A stretch of 64,000 nucleotides of DNA from Spirillospora albida (lineage in GTDB: Bacteria; Actinomycetota; Actinomycetes; Streptosporangiales; Streptosporangiaceae). Location of the stretch: NCBI RefSeq assembly GCF_000718255.1, contig NZ_JOFJ01000002.1, positions 341,955-405,954 on the forward strand, read 5' to 3'. The position numbers and the translations under genes are program-made. The notes beneath the pieces were generated by a model. It saw only the letters and a program-made list of their open reading frames with translations. It had not been told where the DNA came from and did not search any database. Below are positions 27,207-35,766 of this stretch, piece by piece (positions within the stretch are counted from its first letter, which is position 1; each line of letters starts with the position of its first letter).

Positions 27207-27238
27207 GCCCGCCACCGGCCACGAGACCGGGGGCGGGC
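27207..27238 (-). terminator. Terminator of the korAB operon
   Basis: GCCCGCC pairs with GGCGGGC, with an inner CCGG/CCGG stem and an eight-base loop, 24 bases after the korB stop on the minus strand. Confidence 0.55.
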
Positions 27239-27261
27239 CTACGACCGCGCGGCGCGTCCCG

Positions 27262-28344
27262 TCAGTCGATCCTCCAGGTGTCCCCGCTGCCGAGCAGCGC
27301 GGCCAGGTCGCCGCGGCCCTGCGTCCCGACGGCCTCGTCCACCTGCTCCCGCATCAGCTCGTCGTAGGACGGGCGGTCGACGTCGCGGAAGATGCCGATC
27401 GGGGTGTGCTCGAACGCCGGGGAGTCCAGCCGCGACAGCGCGAACGCCTGCGACGGGTCCGGGTTCGCCGCGTCGTGCACCGCGATCTCCGACGGGTCGA
27501 CGTCCGTGACCCGCACGACCTCGAACGAGCCGGCCCGGGTGCGGCGCAGCGCCTTCTCGCGCTCGGCGCCGAAGACGATCGGCTCGCCGTGCTCCAGCCG
27601 GATCGTGATGTCGTCGCGGACGTCGGCGTCCTTCAGCGGGTCGAACGCGCCGTCGTTGAAGATGTTGCAGTTCTGGTAGATCTCCACGAGGGCGGTCCCG
27701 CGGTGCTGGGCCGCCGCCCGCAGCACCGACTGGAGGTGCTTGCGGTCGGAGTCGATCGTCCGGGCGACGAACGTGCCCTCCGCGCCGATCGCGAGCGACA
27801 TCGGGTTGAACGGGGCGTCCAGCGAACCCATCGGGGTCGACTTGGTGATCTTCCCGATCTCGGAGGTGGGCGAGTACTGGCCCTTCGTCAGCCCGTAGAT
27901 CCGGTTGTTGAAAAGGAGGATCTTGAGGTTGACGTTGCGGCGCAGCGCGTGGATCAGGTGGTTGCCGCCGATCGACAGCGCGTCCCCGTCACCGGTCACC
28001 ACCCACACCGACAGGTCGGGGCGGGACGTGGCGAGGCCCGTGGCGATCGCCGGCGCGCGGCCGTGGATCGAGTGGAACCCGTACGTGTTCATGTAGTACG
28101 GGAACCGGGACGAGCAGCCGATGCCGGAGACGAACGTGATGTTCTCCCGGCGCAGCCCCAGCTCCGGAAGGAACGACTGGACGGCGGCCAGGATCGCGTA
28201 GTCACCGCAGCCGGGGCACCAGCGCACCTCCTGGTCCGTCTTGAAGTCCTTCAGCGTCTGCTTCGCGTCGGTCTTCGGGACGAGGGAGAGCGGGCCGTGC
28301 CCGTTCAGGCCGTGGCCGTCGCCGTTGGTGCCGTTCTCACTCAC
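27262..28344 (-). CDS. korB: 2-oxoacid:ferredoxin oxidoreductase, beta subunit
   Basis: This 360-residue thiamine-diphosphate-binding subunit works with KorA to decarboxylate a 2-oxoacid (probably 2-oxoglutarate) to the acyl-CoA while reducing ferredoxin. RWCPGCGDYAIL provides the iron-sulfur/TPP motif near residue 42, and GDGDALSIGGNHLIHALRRN is the TPP-Mg site. The GTG start overlaps the korA stop by eight bases. The substrate is inferred from family resemblance to actinobacterial KorAB. Adjacent to the second nuo cluster. Confidence 0.93.
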   Translation of the reverse strand: MSENGTNGDGHGLNGHGPLSLVPKTDAKQTLKDFKTDQEVRWCPGCGDYAILAAVQSFLPELGLRRENITFVSGIGCSSRFPYYMNTYGFHSIHGRAPAIATGLATSRPDLSVWVVTGDGDALSIGGNHLIHALRRNVNLKILLFNNRIYGLTKGQYSPTSEIGKITKSTPMGSLDAPFNPMSLAIGAEGTFVARTIDSDRKHLQSVLRAAAQHRGTALVEIYQNCNIFNDGAFDPLKDADVRDDITIRLEHGEPIVFGAEREKALRRTRAGSFEVVRVTDVDPSEIAVHDAANPDPSQAFALSRLDSPAFEHTPIGIFRDVDRPSYDELMREQVDEAVGTQGRGDLAALLGSGDTWRID

Positions 28345-30178
28345 TGTCCATCACATCCTGGATGACGCCCTGCAGTTCCTCCGCCTTGAAGGGCAGACCG
28401 CGGACCTGGTTGTAGCCGATGACGTCGATGAGGAACCGGCCGCGCAGCAGCAGCGCGAGCTGACCGAGGTTGATCTCCGGGACGATGACCTTGTCGTAGG
28501 AGCGCAGCACCTCGGCGAGGTTCGCCGGGAAGGGGTTGAGGTGCCGCAGGTGCGCCTGCGCGACCTGCCGCCCCTCCTTCCGGACGCGCCGCACCGCCGC
28601 GGAGATGGCGCCGAACGTCCCGCCCCAGCCGAGGACGAGGACGCGGGCCTCGCCGGACGGGTCGTCCACCGCGAGGGGCTCGACGTCGTTCGCGATGCCG
28701 TCGACCTTGGCCTGGCGGAGTCGCACCATCGTGTCGTGGTTCGCCGGGTCGTAGGAGATGTTGCCGGAGCCGTCGGCCTTCTCCAGGCCGCCGATCCGGT
28801 GCTCCAGGCCCGCCGTGCCGGGGATCGCCCACGGCCGGGCGAGGGTCTCCGGGTCGCGCTTGAACGGCTGGAAGCCGGGGTCGTCCGCGGTCGCGAACGC
28901 CGGCTCGATGACCGGGAGGTCGTCGACGTCCGGCAGCTTCCACGGCTCGGAGCCGTTCGCGAGGTAGCCGTCCGACAGCAGGATGACGGGCGTGCGGTAC
29001 TTGACCGCGATCCGGGCCGCCTCCAGCGCCGCGTCGAAGCAGTCCGACGGGGACCGCGGCGCGATCACCGGGACGGGGGCCTCGCCGTTGCGGCCGTACA
29101 TGGCCTGCAGCAGGTCGGCCTGCTCGGTCTTCGTCGGCAGGCCCGTGGACGGACCCGCCCGCTGCACGTCGATGACCACCAGCGGCAGCTCGGTCGCGAC
29201 CGCCAGGCCGATCGTCTCGCTCTTGAGCGCGATGCCGGGCCCGGACGTCGTGGTGACGCCGAGCGCACCGCCGAACGAGGCGCCGAGCGCCGCGCCCACG
29301 GCGGCGATCTCGTCCTCGGCCTGGAAGGTCCGGATCCCGAACTTCTTGTGCCTCGACAGCTCGTGCAGGATGTCGGAGGCCGGGGTGATCGGGTAGGAGC
29401 CGAGGTAGATCGGCAGCCCGCTGCGCTCACCGGCCGCGACGAGCCCGTAGGCGAGCGCGACGTTCCCGGTGATGTTGCGGTACAGGCCGGGCTCGTGCTC
29501 GGCCGGCTTGATCTCGTACTGGACGGAGAACGCCTCGGTCGTCTCGCCGTACGCCCAGCCCGCCTGGAAGGCCGCGATGTTCGCCTTCATGATCTCGGGC
29601 TTGCGGGCGAACTTCTTCTCCAGGAAGCCGAGGGTGCCCTCCGTCGGCCGGTGGTACAGCCAGGACAGCAGCCCGAGCGCGAACATGTTCTTCGCGCGCT
29701 CGGCGTCCTTCTTGGAGATGTCGAAGTCGGCGAGCGCCGTCACCGTCATCGAGGTGAGCGGCAGCGCGTGCACCCGGTACTCGGCGAGGGAGTCGTCCTC
29801 GACGGGGTTCGCGGCGTAGCCGACCTTCGCGAGGTTGCGCTTGCTGAACTCGTCGGTGTTGACGATGAGGTCCGCGCCGCGGGGGAGGTCCCCGAGGTTG
29901 GCCTTGAGGGCGGCCGGGTTCATGGCCACCAGGACGTTCGGCGCGTCGCCCGGCGTGAGGATGTCGTGGTCGGCGAAGTGGAGCTGGAAGCTGGACACTC
30001 CGGGGAGCGTTCCGGCGGGGGCGCGGATCTCGGCGGGGAAGTTGGGCAGCGTCGACAAGTCGTTGCCGAACGCCGCCGTCTCCTGGGTGAAGCGGTCGCC
30101 GGTCAGCTGCATCCCGTCGCCGGAGTCCCCGGCGAATCGGATGATGACGCGGTCGAGCTGCTGGACCTGTTTGGTCAC
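28337..30178 (-). CDS. korA: 2-oxoacid:ferredoxin oxidoreductase, alpha subunit
   Basis: This 613-residue subunit contains the fused gamma and alpha domains: an N-terminal FAGDSGDGMQLTGDRF gamma-domain motif, then the pyrimidine-binding core with GNVALAYGLVAAGERSGLPIYLGSYPITPASDILH and the GITTTSGPGIALKSE-type segment. The GTG start has GAGGAGG about ten bases upstream. With KorB it makes a ferredoxin-reducing enzyme that can replace or supplement the 2-oxoglutarate dehydrogenase complex. The reduced ferredoxin may feed the neighbouring NuoDEFG-less complex I cluster (inference). Confidence 0.94.
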   Translation of the reverse strand: MTKQVQQLDRVIIRFAGDSGDGMQLTGDRFTQETAAFGNDLSTLPNFPAEIRAPAGTLPGVSSFQLHFADHDILTPGDAPNVLVAMNPAALKANLGDLPRGADLIVNTDEFSKRNLAKVGYAANPVEDDSLAEYRVHALPLTSMTVTALADFDISKKDAERAKNMFALGLLSWLYHRPTEGTLGFLEKKFARKPEIMKANIAAFQAGWAYGETTEAFSVQYEIKPAEHEPGLYRNITGNVALAYGLVAAGERSGLPIYLGSYPITPASDILHELSRHKKFGIRTFQAEDEIAAVGAALGASFGGALGVTTTSGPGIALKSETIGLAVATELPLVVIDVQRAGPSTGLPTKTEQADLLQAMYGRNGEAPVPVIAPRSPSDCFDAALEAARIAVKYRTPVILLSDGYLANGSEPWKLPDVDDLPVIEPAFATADDPGFQPFKRDPETLARPWAIPGTAGLEHRIGGLEKADGSGNISYDPANHDTMVRLRQAKVDGIANDVEPLAVDDPSGEARVLVLGWGGTFGAISAAVRRVRKEGRQVAQAHLRHLNPFPANLAEVLRSYDKVIVPEINLGQLALLLRGRFLIDVIGYNQVRGLPFKAEELQGVIQDVMDSE

Positions 30179-30743
30179 AGAGGAAGACCTCCTCGACGGG
30201 CAGCGCCCGTCCCGGGGGAGGCACCCGGGATCGTGACGCTACTTAGGCTTACCTTCATGGTATGTCCGGGATGAAATGCTGTTCTCGGGGGACGGGAGAC
30301 TCGCGGGGACACGCGGCCCGGACGATTCCGCCCGATGCGGCCCGGTCCGTTCCGGCTCGCGGCCACAGGAGGCATGGACCGCGGGCACCGCTCCGCCCGT
30401 CATGGTGACGTCCCGCTCTCGGGGAGGTCGTGGCCCCGTCACCCAAGAGGTATCACCTCCGGCAACGGTTCACGCGATTCCGCCGAATTCGGGCAGGTCC
30501 TATCCGGAGGTACGACCTGGACGGGCTCCCGAGTTCACCCGCCCGGCGGACAAAGGGAACTGGCCTGGCGGCGCAGATCGACGTGGAGACGCCGGACCAG
30601 CCGCGCGCGATTCGTCGAGGAGCGGAGGCTGCTCCTCTGGGGCACGGAGTTCACGCCCCGCAGTGTAGACATCCCGAATTCCGTTCTACTTCACCGCCCC
30701 CCGTGCCCGGGACGTCGGGGCTCCGCCGCGTCCGCAGGCCGCG
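30179..30743. other. 565-base gap upstream of korA
   Basis: No gene is supported here; open frames lack protein character. The korA promoter must lie near 30190-30290 on the minus strand. TTAGGCTTACCT at 30243-30254 resembles the centre of the actinobacterial iron box (IdeR/DmdR type) but matches only about 11 of 19 positions overall. The rest is moderately GC-rich with no clear repeats. It also receives the 3' end of transcripts from the korA-distal membrane-protein gene at 30744. Confidence 0.4.
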
Positions 30744-32054
30744 TCACGGCCGGGCGGGGCTCGTCGAGGCGGCGGGGCCCGTGCGGGCCGCGGTGCCGCC
30801 CGCCGCGGTGCCGCGCTCCCGGTCGACGATCGCGAGCAGATCGGGCACCCGGGCCGGCGCGACGGACTCGCCCACGATCCGGGCCGTCGCCGCGTACGGG
30901 TACGAGCCGGGCCGGTCGAGCGCCGCCCGCATCCACGTCCGCCACGCCTTCCCCGCGACCGTGCAGCGGAGCGTCAGGCTTCGGCCGGACGGGATCGGCT
31001 CCGATCCCGTGCACGTCCCGAGCGGCCGCCCCTTCGACGTGATCGAGGCCCTCAGCGCCGCGCGCGCTCCGTCCGGCACGGGGCCCTCCGGCGAGGTCAG
31101 CGTCGCCGGCACGCGGACCGTGCATCCGCTGACGTTCTGGTTGCAGTTGCTGAACCGAGGCGTTCCGGGCGCGAACCGCAGCCCCGGGTCGGCGGCGCCG
31201 CCGAGCGCGGCGACCCGCGCGCGCAGCTCGGCGAACATCGACGGCGGGTCCAGCACGGGCGCGACGGTGAGGGCCGCGCCGGTGCGGCCGGCCGCCCGGA
31301 CGCCCAGCAGCGCGTGCGGCGCCGCGGCCGCCACCAGGTAGTCGGCCCGCGCCGTCCGGATCCGGTAGGCGCGGGCGCCCCGCACGGTCTCCGTCCCCGG
31401 CTTCGGGGGCGCCTTCACCATCAGCCGGGCGATCGCGCCGGGGCCGAGGACGTCCGGGACGTCGAAACCCGGCACCGTCGCGGGCGCCTTCGTCCAGCGT
31501 CCCGCGTAGTTCTCCGGACGGCTGCGCTCCCCGGCGTAGTCGCGCCAGAACGCGAGACCGGCCCTGACATAGGTGACGCCGTCCACCGCGACGATGTCCG
31601 CGGTGAGGGCCCCGGCCGTGAGCGTGCCGGTCGCCGACCCCGCCTTGGTGACCCGCAGCCGGGCCTGGAGGGGCTTGCCGCTCACGGTCAAGGTCCCCTC
31701 GTACCGGAGCCCCGGCGGCGCCGTGACCTGCCGCTCCGCCTCCCGCAGCAGGTTCGACGGGGCGGACTCCGCCTTCACGGCGCCCTTGCCGCCGGGCGCG
31801 TCCTCCCCGGACAGCAGCGCGGCCGCCGCCCCGCCCACCACGACCACGGCGCCCAGCGCGCCCACGGCGAGCACCCGCCGACGCCTCCGTCCGGACCGCG
31901 CCACCGCCTTCGGCGGCACGGCCCCTCCGGGGGTGTCACCGGTCACATGAGCGGTGTTCCGCGGCGCGCGGGGCGGGATGCCTCCGGGCGCGGGCGGCAT
32001 GGGGGGCGCGGGGCCGTCCGCGGCCGGGGGCGGGCCGTCCTGTTCGACGCTCAC
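30744..32054 (-). CDS. Membrane-anchored protein, paralogue A
   Basis: This 436-residue protein has a Pro-rich cytosolic N-terminus, a basic patch RSGRRRRR, one transmembrane helix (VLAVGALGAVVVVGGAAAALL, about residues 58-80), and an extracytoplasmic part. The external region carries a LppX/LprG-like lipid-binding look in the first half (YEGTLTVSGKPLQARLRVTKAGSATGTL) and a C-terminal domain with FSNCNQNVSGCTVRVPATLTSP. The same Cys-pair domain occurs in the next upstream gene (GGCNSNSGCTVEAKIRPP), so the two are tandem paralogues. Function unknown; cell-envelope location is likely. Confidence 0.7.
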   Translation of the reverse strand: MSVEQDGPPPAADGPAPPMPPAPGGIPPRAPRNTAHVTGDTPGGAVPPKAVARSGRRRRRVLAVGALGAVVVVGGAAAALLSGEDAPGGKGAVKAESAPSNLLREAERQVTAPPGLRYEGTLTVSGKPLQARLRVTKAGSATGTLTAGALTADIVAVDGVTYVRAGLAFWRDYAGERSRPENYAGRWTKAPATVPGFDVPDVLGPGAIARLMVKAPPKPGTETVRGARAYRIRTARADYLVAAAAPHALLGVRAAGRTGAALTVAPVLDPPSMFAELRARVAALGGAADPGLRFAPGTPRFSNCNQNVSGCTVRVPATLTSPEGPVPDGARAALRASITSKGRPLGTCTGSEPIPSGRSLTLRCTVAGKAWRTWMRAALDRPGSYPYAATARIVGESVAPARVPDLLAIVDRERGTAAGGTAARTGPAASTSPARP

Positions 32055-32194
32055 TCGGCGTTCACTCCGCTCCGTTCAGGTGTCCGGGCACAAGAGTGCC
32101 CGACGGCGCGCCCCCGCGTGAGCGGGACACGGCGCGTCGCCGGGCACCGGAGCGAGGGCGGGTCAGCGCGCGGTCACGCGGCTCACCCGGGGCC

Positions 32195-33472
32195 TCACTC
32201 GCTGTCGAGCGCGCTCAGCATCGACTGCACCTGGCTGGAGGTGGCGCCGATGACCTTGTAGTCGGCGTGCTTGTAGAACGTGCCGCCGGTGGCCTTCGCC
32301 CAGCTCGTCCACGCGCTGCTGGTCACCCGGCAGCTCGCCCACACCGGCTCCGTGCCGGTGATCGTGATCGTGGACGTGCAGTTGCCCAGGTCGCGGCCGG
32401 TCAGCGTGCCGGCCGTCAGCCGGAACCGGACGTCGACCGTGACCGGCGTCTCCGCGCCGTACGGCGGACGGATCTTCGCCTCGACCGTGCAGCCGGAGTT
32501 GCTGTTGCAGCCGCCGCGCTTCCACTCGGCGACCGACGGGCGGGCGGAGCCGTCGAAGGAGTCCTTCAGCTCGCCGACGCTCGTCCGCATGTCGGACACC
32601 ACGGACGACGCCTCACCGGAGCTCTTCGGCTGCACGTCCAGCTTCACCCGCGGAGTCGTCGCCTCGTACCGCAGCAGCTCGGCGTCGTCCTCGTCGGTGA
32701 TGTAGAGCGTCGAGGAGAACGTCGTGAACTTCAGGGCCTTCTTGCCCTGCCACGTCGTCTCGATCGGCTTCACCTTGGTGGTGGCGGCCGTCCGGAGCTT
32801 CGCCGCGAGCGCCGCCGGGGTCAGCTCGCGCTTGAAGTCGATCTCCAGCTTGTCCTCGTCGAGGCGGCCCCACTGCTGGCCGGAGCCGAGGAAGTACGGC
32901 GTCTCCGTACCGGAGATCTGACGCCGCCAGTACGCCGGCTCGGCCTTCGCGAACAGCTTGCCGTCGATCGACAGCAGCGTGACGTTGTCGCTGTTCCAGG
33001 TGACGGGGCCGGTGGCCCGGCCGCCGCGGGTGACGCTCAGCTCGCCCTCGAGGGTGTCGGCGCCGCCGCCGAAGCTGCCCTTCAGACCGACCGCGCGGTC
33101 GTCCTCGAGCTCGGTCGCGGCGGCCCGGAGCTTCTCCTCGGGCGTCGTGCCGCCGCTCACGGCGAGCACGAACACCACGATGCCGATCAGCACCAGCAGG
33201 GCGACACCGCCGCCGATGATGGCGAGGATCACACCGCCGCCGCCGCTCTTGCGGGGCGGTGCCATCCCGGGACCCATGGGGGCGCCGGGCGGCGGGGGGT
33301 AGAACGGGGGCGGGGTCCCGGGCCCGCCGAAGCCGGGGGCGGGGGGAGGTCCGCCGGGGGCGCCGGGTGCACCGGGACCCGGAGGGCCACCGGGGCCCGC
33401 CGGCGGCGGTGGCGGAGGCCACGAGGCGCCACCCGGGTTCTCCCAGCCCGGGGGAGGCGGAGGGTTGCTCAT
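32195..33472 (-). CDS. Membrane-anchored protein, paralogue B
   Basis: This 425-residue protein has a very Pro/Gly-rich cytosolic N-terminus (about residues 1-75), one transmembrane helix (GGVILAIIGGGVALLVLIGIVVFVLAV), a central beta-rich domain resembling LppX/LprG-type sensors (LKGSFGGGADTLEGELSVTRGGRATGPV), and a C-terminal domain with a close Cys pair in GCNSNSGCTV. It is paralogous to the next downstream gene and probably co-transcribed across the 140-base gap. It is divergent from nuoA of the second complex I cluster, with 165 bases between starts. Confidence 0.72.
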   Translation of the reverse strand: MSNPPPPPGWENPGGASWPPPPPPAGPGGPPGPGAPGAPGGPPPAPGFGGPGTPPPFYPPPPGAPMGPGMAPPRKSGGGGVILAIIGGGVALLVLIGIVVFVLAVSGGTTPEEKLRAAATELEDDRAVGLKGSFGGGADTLEGELSVTRGGRATGPVTWNSDNVTLLSIDGKLFAKAEPAYWRRQISGTETPYFLGSGQQWGRLDEDKLEIDFKRELTPAALAAKLRTAATTKVKPIETTWQGKKALKFTTFSSTLYITDEDDAELLRYEATTPRVKLDVQPKSSGEASSVVSDMRTSVGELKDSFDGSARPSVAEWKRGGCNSNSGCTVEAKIRPPYGAETPVTVDVRFRLTAGTLTGRDLGNCTSTITITGTEPVWASCRVTSSAWTSWAKATGGTFYKHADYKVIGATSSQVQSMLSALDSE

Positions 33473-33637
33473 CCGGTCACGTCCTTCCAGGTCAAAGTGA
33501 CCCCATTCAATCCTCTAGTTTGCAGCAAATCACCGACATTGTGATGCTCGGGTCGGCAGGTAGTCGGCAGGTAGGACGCCGCGCACTCGCATCTGGCTCC
33601 ACTGGATACTTGTTGTGATGCTCACCGGGAGGTACTT
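33473..33637 (+). promoter_or_regulatory. Divergent promoter region before the second nuo cluster
   Basis: The interval holds a perfect tandem duplication of GTCGGCAGGTA (33552-33562 and 33563-33573) and a direct repeat TTGTGATGCTC at 33539-33549 and 33613-33623. The second TTGTGATGCTC runs into CACC, forming GTGA-TGC-TCAC. These repeats look like protein-binding sites controlling nuoA2 or the divergent gene. I could not fix -35/-10 elements. GGGAGG precedes the nuoA GTG. Confidence 0.45.
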
Positions 33638-34009
33638 GTGCGGACCTACTTCGAGTCGTATGCCGTCCTCGGCGCGTTGCTGCTGGTCGGCGGGGGGATC
33701 GTGGCGGGCGGGCTGGCCGCCAACCGGCTGCTGCGCCCGAACCGGCCGACGGCGGAGAAGCTCACCACGTACGAGTGCGGCGTGGACCCGGTCGGCGAGA
33801 ACTGGGCCCATTCGTACGTTCGCTACTACGTGTTCTCATATCTTTACGTAGTGTTCGCGGTGGACGCGGTCTTCCTGTTCCCGTGGGCGACGGTGTTCTC
33901 CGCGCCGGGTTACGGAATGACCACTCTCGGTGAGATGTTCGTCTTTCTGGGTTTTCTCGCCGCCGGTCTCCTCTATGCGGGCAAGAAGGGCGTCCTCTCC
34001 TGGGTCTGA
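33638..34009 (+). CDS. nuoA: NADH-quinone oxidoreductase subunit A, second copy
   Basis: This 123-residue small membrane subunit has three helices, the KLTTYECGVDPVGENWAHSYVRYYVFSYLYVVFAVDAVFLFPWA core typical of NuoA, and the functionally important TYECG loop cysteine. GTG start with GGGAGG seven bases upstream. First gene of the second complex I cluster; the following nuoB starts 34 bases later. Confidence 0.94.
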   Translation: MRTYFESYAVLGALLLVGGGIVAGGLAANRLLRPNRPTAEKLTTYECGVDPVGENWAHSYVRYYVFSYLYVVFAVDAVFLFPWATVFSAPGYGMTTLGEMFVFLGFLAAGLLYAGKKGVLSWV

Positions 34010-34042
34010 GCGCCGGGGGCGGCGCGGGCGGAGGCTGACACA

Positions 34043-35077
34043 ATGTTTCCCGTGAGCGCCATCGATCTGCCACCGCCCAGTGTCGGCCCGCTGTCGCGGC
34101 TGGCCCCGAAGCCGATCAAGTTCGTGCTCAACTGGGGCCGCCGCTACTCGCTGTGGGTCTTCAACTTCGGTCTGGCCTGCTGCGCGATCGAGTTCATCGC
34201 CACCTCGATGAGCCGGCACGACTTCATCCGGCTCGGCGTGATCCCGTTCGCGCCCGGCCCGCGGCAGGCCGACCTGATGGTGGTGTCAGGCACGGTCACC
34301 GACAAGATGGCGCCGGCCATCCGCCGCCTCTACGAGCAGATGCCGGAGCCAAAGTACGTCATCTCGTTCGGTGCGTGCTCCAATTGCGGCGGCCCCTACT
34401 GGGACTCCTACTGCGTCACGAAGGGCGTCGACCAGATCATCCCCGTGGACGTCTACGTGCCGGGCTGCCCGCCGCGCCCGGAGGCGCTCCTCCAGGGGAT
34501 CGTCCACCTCCAGGAGAAGATCGCCGCGGAGTCGCTCGGCGACCGGTACGACCGGGACGACGCGGTGACTCCGGCGCCGCCGCCACGTCCGCTATCGGCC
34601 ACGGTGCTGCGGCGGCCGCTGCAGCCCGCGCCGCCGGAGGCGGGCGTCGCGGGAGCGTCCCCGCCGGACGAGACGGTTCCCGCCGACTGGGATCCGATGG
34701 CCGCCGAGGTCGCGCGGGAACGGGCCGCCGGGGCGACCGCCGCAGGCCCGGACGACGTGACCCTGCCCGTAGAAGCCCTGCCCGACGAGCCCGTGCCGTC
34801 TCCGTCGGACGTGACCATGCCGGTCGAGCCCGTGCCGGATGAGTCCGTGCCGTCTCCGTCGGACGTGACCCTGCCGGTCGAGCCCGTGCCGGATGAGTCC
34901 GCGCCCTCCCCGTCCGACGTCACCCTCCCCGTCGAGCCCGTGCCCGACGAGCCCGCGCGGGCGGAGCCGCCCGTGTCGCCTACCGACGAGACGCGGCCCG
35001 TCCGGCCCGTGCGCGAGCACGACCCGTCGATCATCCCCGGCCTCACCGACGACGACGAGCGGGGGCGGGACCGGTGA
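34043..35077 (+). CDS. nuoB: NADH-quinone oxidoreductase subunit B, second copy, with repeat-bearing tail
   Basis: This 344-residue protein is about twice the usual NuoB length. The first 175 residues are a complete NuoB: GLACCAIEF, GACSNCGGPYW and VPGCPPRPEALLQG supply the cysteines of cluster N2. The remaining 170 residues are an acidic, proline-rich extension containing four 18-residue repeats (consensus DVTLPVEPVPDESxPSPS) and ending in RGRDR. The extension should protrude from the peripheral arm and may bind a partner that replaces missing subunits. The start ATG at 34043 is the best candidate. The stop overlaps nuoC (GTGA). Confidence 0.93.
   Translation: MFPVSAIDLPPPSVGPLSRLAPKPIKFVLNWGRRYSLWVFNFGLACCAIEFIATSMSRHDFIRLGVIPFAPGPRQADLMVVSGTVTDKMAPAIRRLYEQMPEPKYVISFGACSNCGGPYWDSYCVTKGVDQIIPVDVYVPGCPPRPEALLQGIVHLQEKIAAESLGDRYDRDDAVTPAPPPRPLSATVLRRPLQPAPPEAGVAGASPPDETVPADWDPMAAEVARERAAGATAAGPDDVTLPVEALPDEPVPSPSDVTMPVEPVPDESVPSPSDVTLPVEPVPDESAPSPSDVTLPVEPVPDEPARAEPPVSPTDETRPVRPVREHDPSIIPGLTDDDERGRDR
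34754..34969 (+). repeat. Four tandem 54-base repeats in nuoB
   Basis: Units at 34754, 34808, 34862 and 34916 each encode 18 residues beginning DVT. The middle copies are nearly identical at the DNA level, implying recent duplication; the first and last are more diverged. The copy number is likely to vary between strains. Confidence 0.85.
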
Positions 35078-35766
35078 CGGCCGAGCTGACCGCCGCCTGG
35101 ACGGCCCGCTTCGGCGAGGAGATCAGCACCGAGGAGACGACCGGCGGCCTCGCCGTCGGGGTGCCGCCCGAGCTGTGGCTGGACGCGCTCGCCTTCGCCC
35201 GCGACGACCTCGGCTGCGGCTTCTTCGACTGGCTCACCGGCGTGGACGAGCTGGAGGACGGGTTCGCCGTCGTCGTCCACGTGTACTCGATCGAGCGGCG
35301 CCACCACCTCCTCGTCCGGACGCGGGTCCCGCGCAGCCGCCCGGTCCTGCCGACCGCCACGGGCGTGTACCGCGGCGCGGCGTGGCATGAGCGGGAGACG
35401 TCCGAGATGTTCGGCGTCCTGTTCGAGGGTCACCCGAACCTCGTCCCGCTGCTGCTGCCGGACGGGTTCGAGGGCCATCCGCTGCGCAAGGACTTCGTCC
35501 TCGCGGCCCGTGTCGCTAAGCCGTGGCCGGGCGCGAAGGAGCCCGGCGAGTCCGGGCACGGCGCGCCGTCCCGCCGCCGGGTCCGCCCCCCGGGCGTCCC
35601 CGAGGACGGCCCGTGGGCGGCCGTCGCGGAGCGCCCGCGGGCCGAGGACCGGCCGAGGCGGGCGCGTCCCGCGGCCGAGGCCCCCGAAGGGCCGCGGGGG
35701 TCCGGGGGGCGCTCCCCGGAAGGGCCGAGGGGGCCGGCCCCGGAAGGGAAGGGGCCCGATGCTTGA
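35074..35766 (+). CDS. nuoC: NADH-quinone oxidoreductase subunit C, second copy
   Basis: This 230-residue protein has the NuoC 30-kDa subunit fold: CGFFDWLTGVDELEDGFAVVVHVYSIERRHHLLVRT, the signature WHERETSEMFGVLFEGHPNL and GFEGHPLRKDF. The last 60 residues are a low-complexity Arg/Pro/Gly tail. No NuoD domain is fused to it and no nuoD gene follows. GTG start overlaps the nuoB stop; the 3' end overlaps nuoH by eight bases. Confidence 0.92.
   Translation: MTAELTAAWTARFGEEISTEETTGGLAVGVPPELWLDALAFARDDLGCGFFDWLTGVDELEDGFAVVVHVYSIERRHHLLVRTRVPRSRPVLPTATGVYRGAAWHERETSEMFGVLFEGHPNLVPLLLPDGFEGHPLRKDFVLAARVAKPWPGAKEPGESGHGAPSRRRVRPPGVPEDGPWAAVAERPRAEDRPRRARPAAEAPEGPRGSGGRSPEGPRGPAPEGKGPDA

Noticed and set aside
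30276..31341. Overlapping plus-strand open frames in and after the korA upstream gap
   Set aside because: They have no protein-like composition or ribosome-binding sites and mostly oppose the clear membrane-protein gene on the minus strand.
33606..33630. Rex operator (TTGTGA-type) before nuoA2
   Set aside because: GTGA-TGC-TCAC has a spacing of three bases, not the spacing of Rex sites, and the outer bases do not match.
34754..34969. CRISPR-like array
   Set aside because: The 54-base repeats are in frame, without spacers, and encode the NuoB tail.
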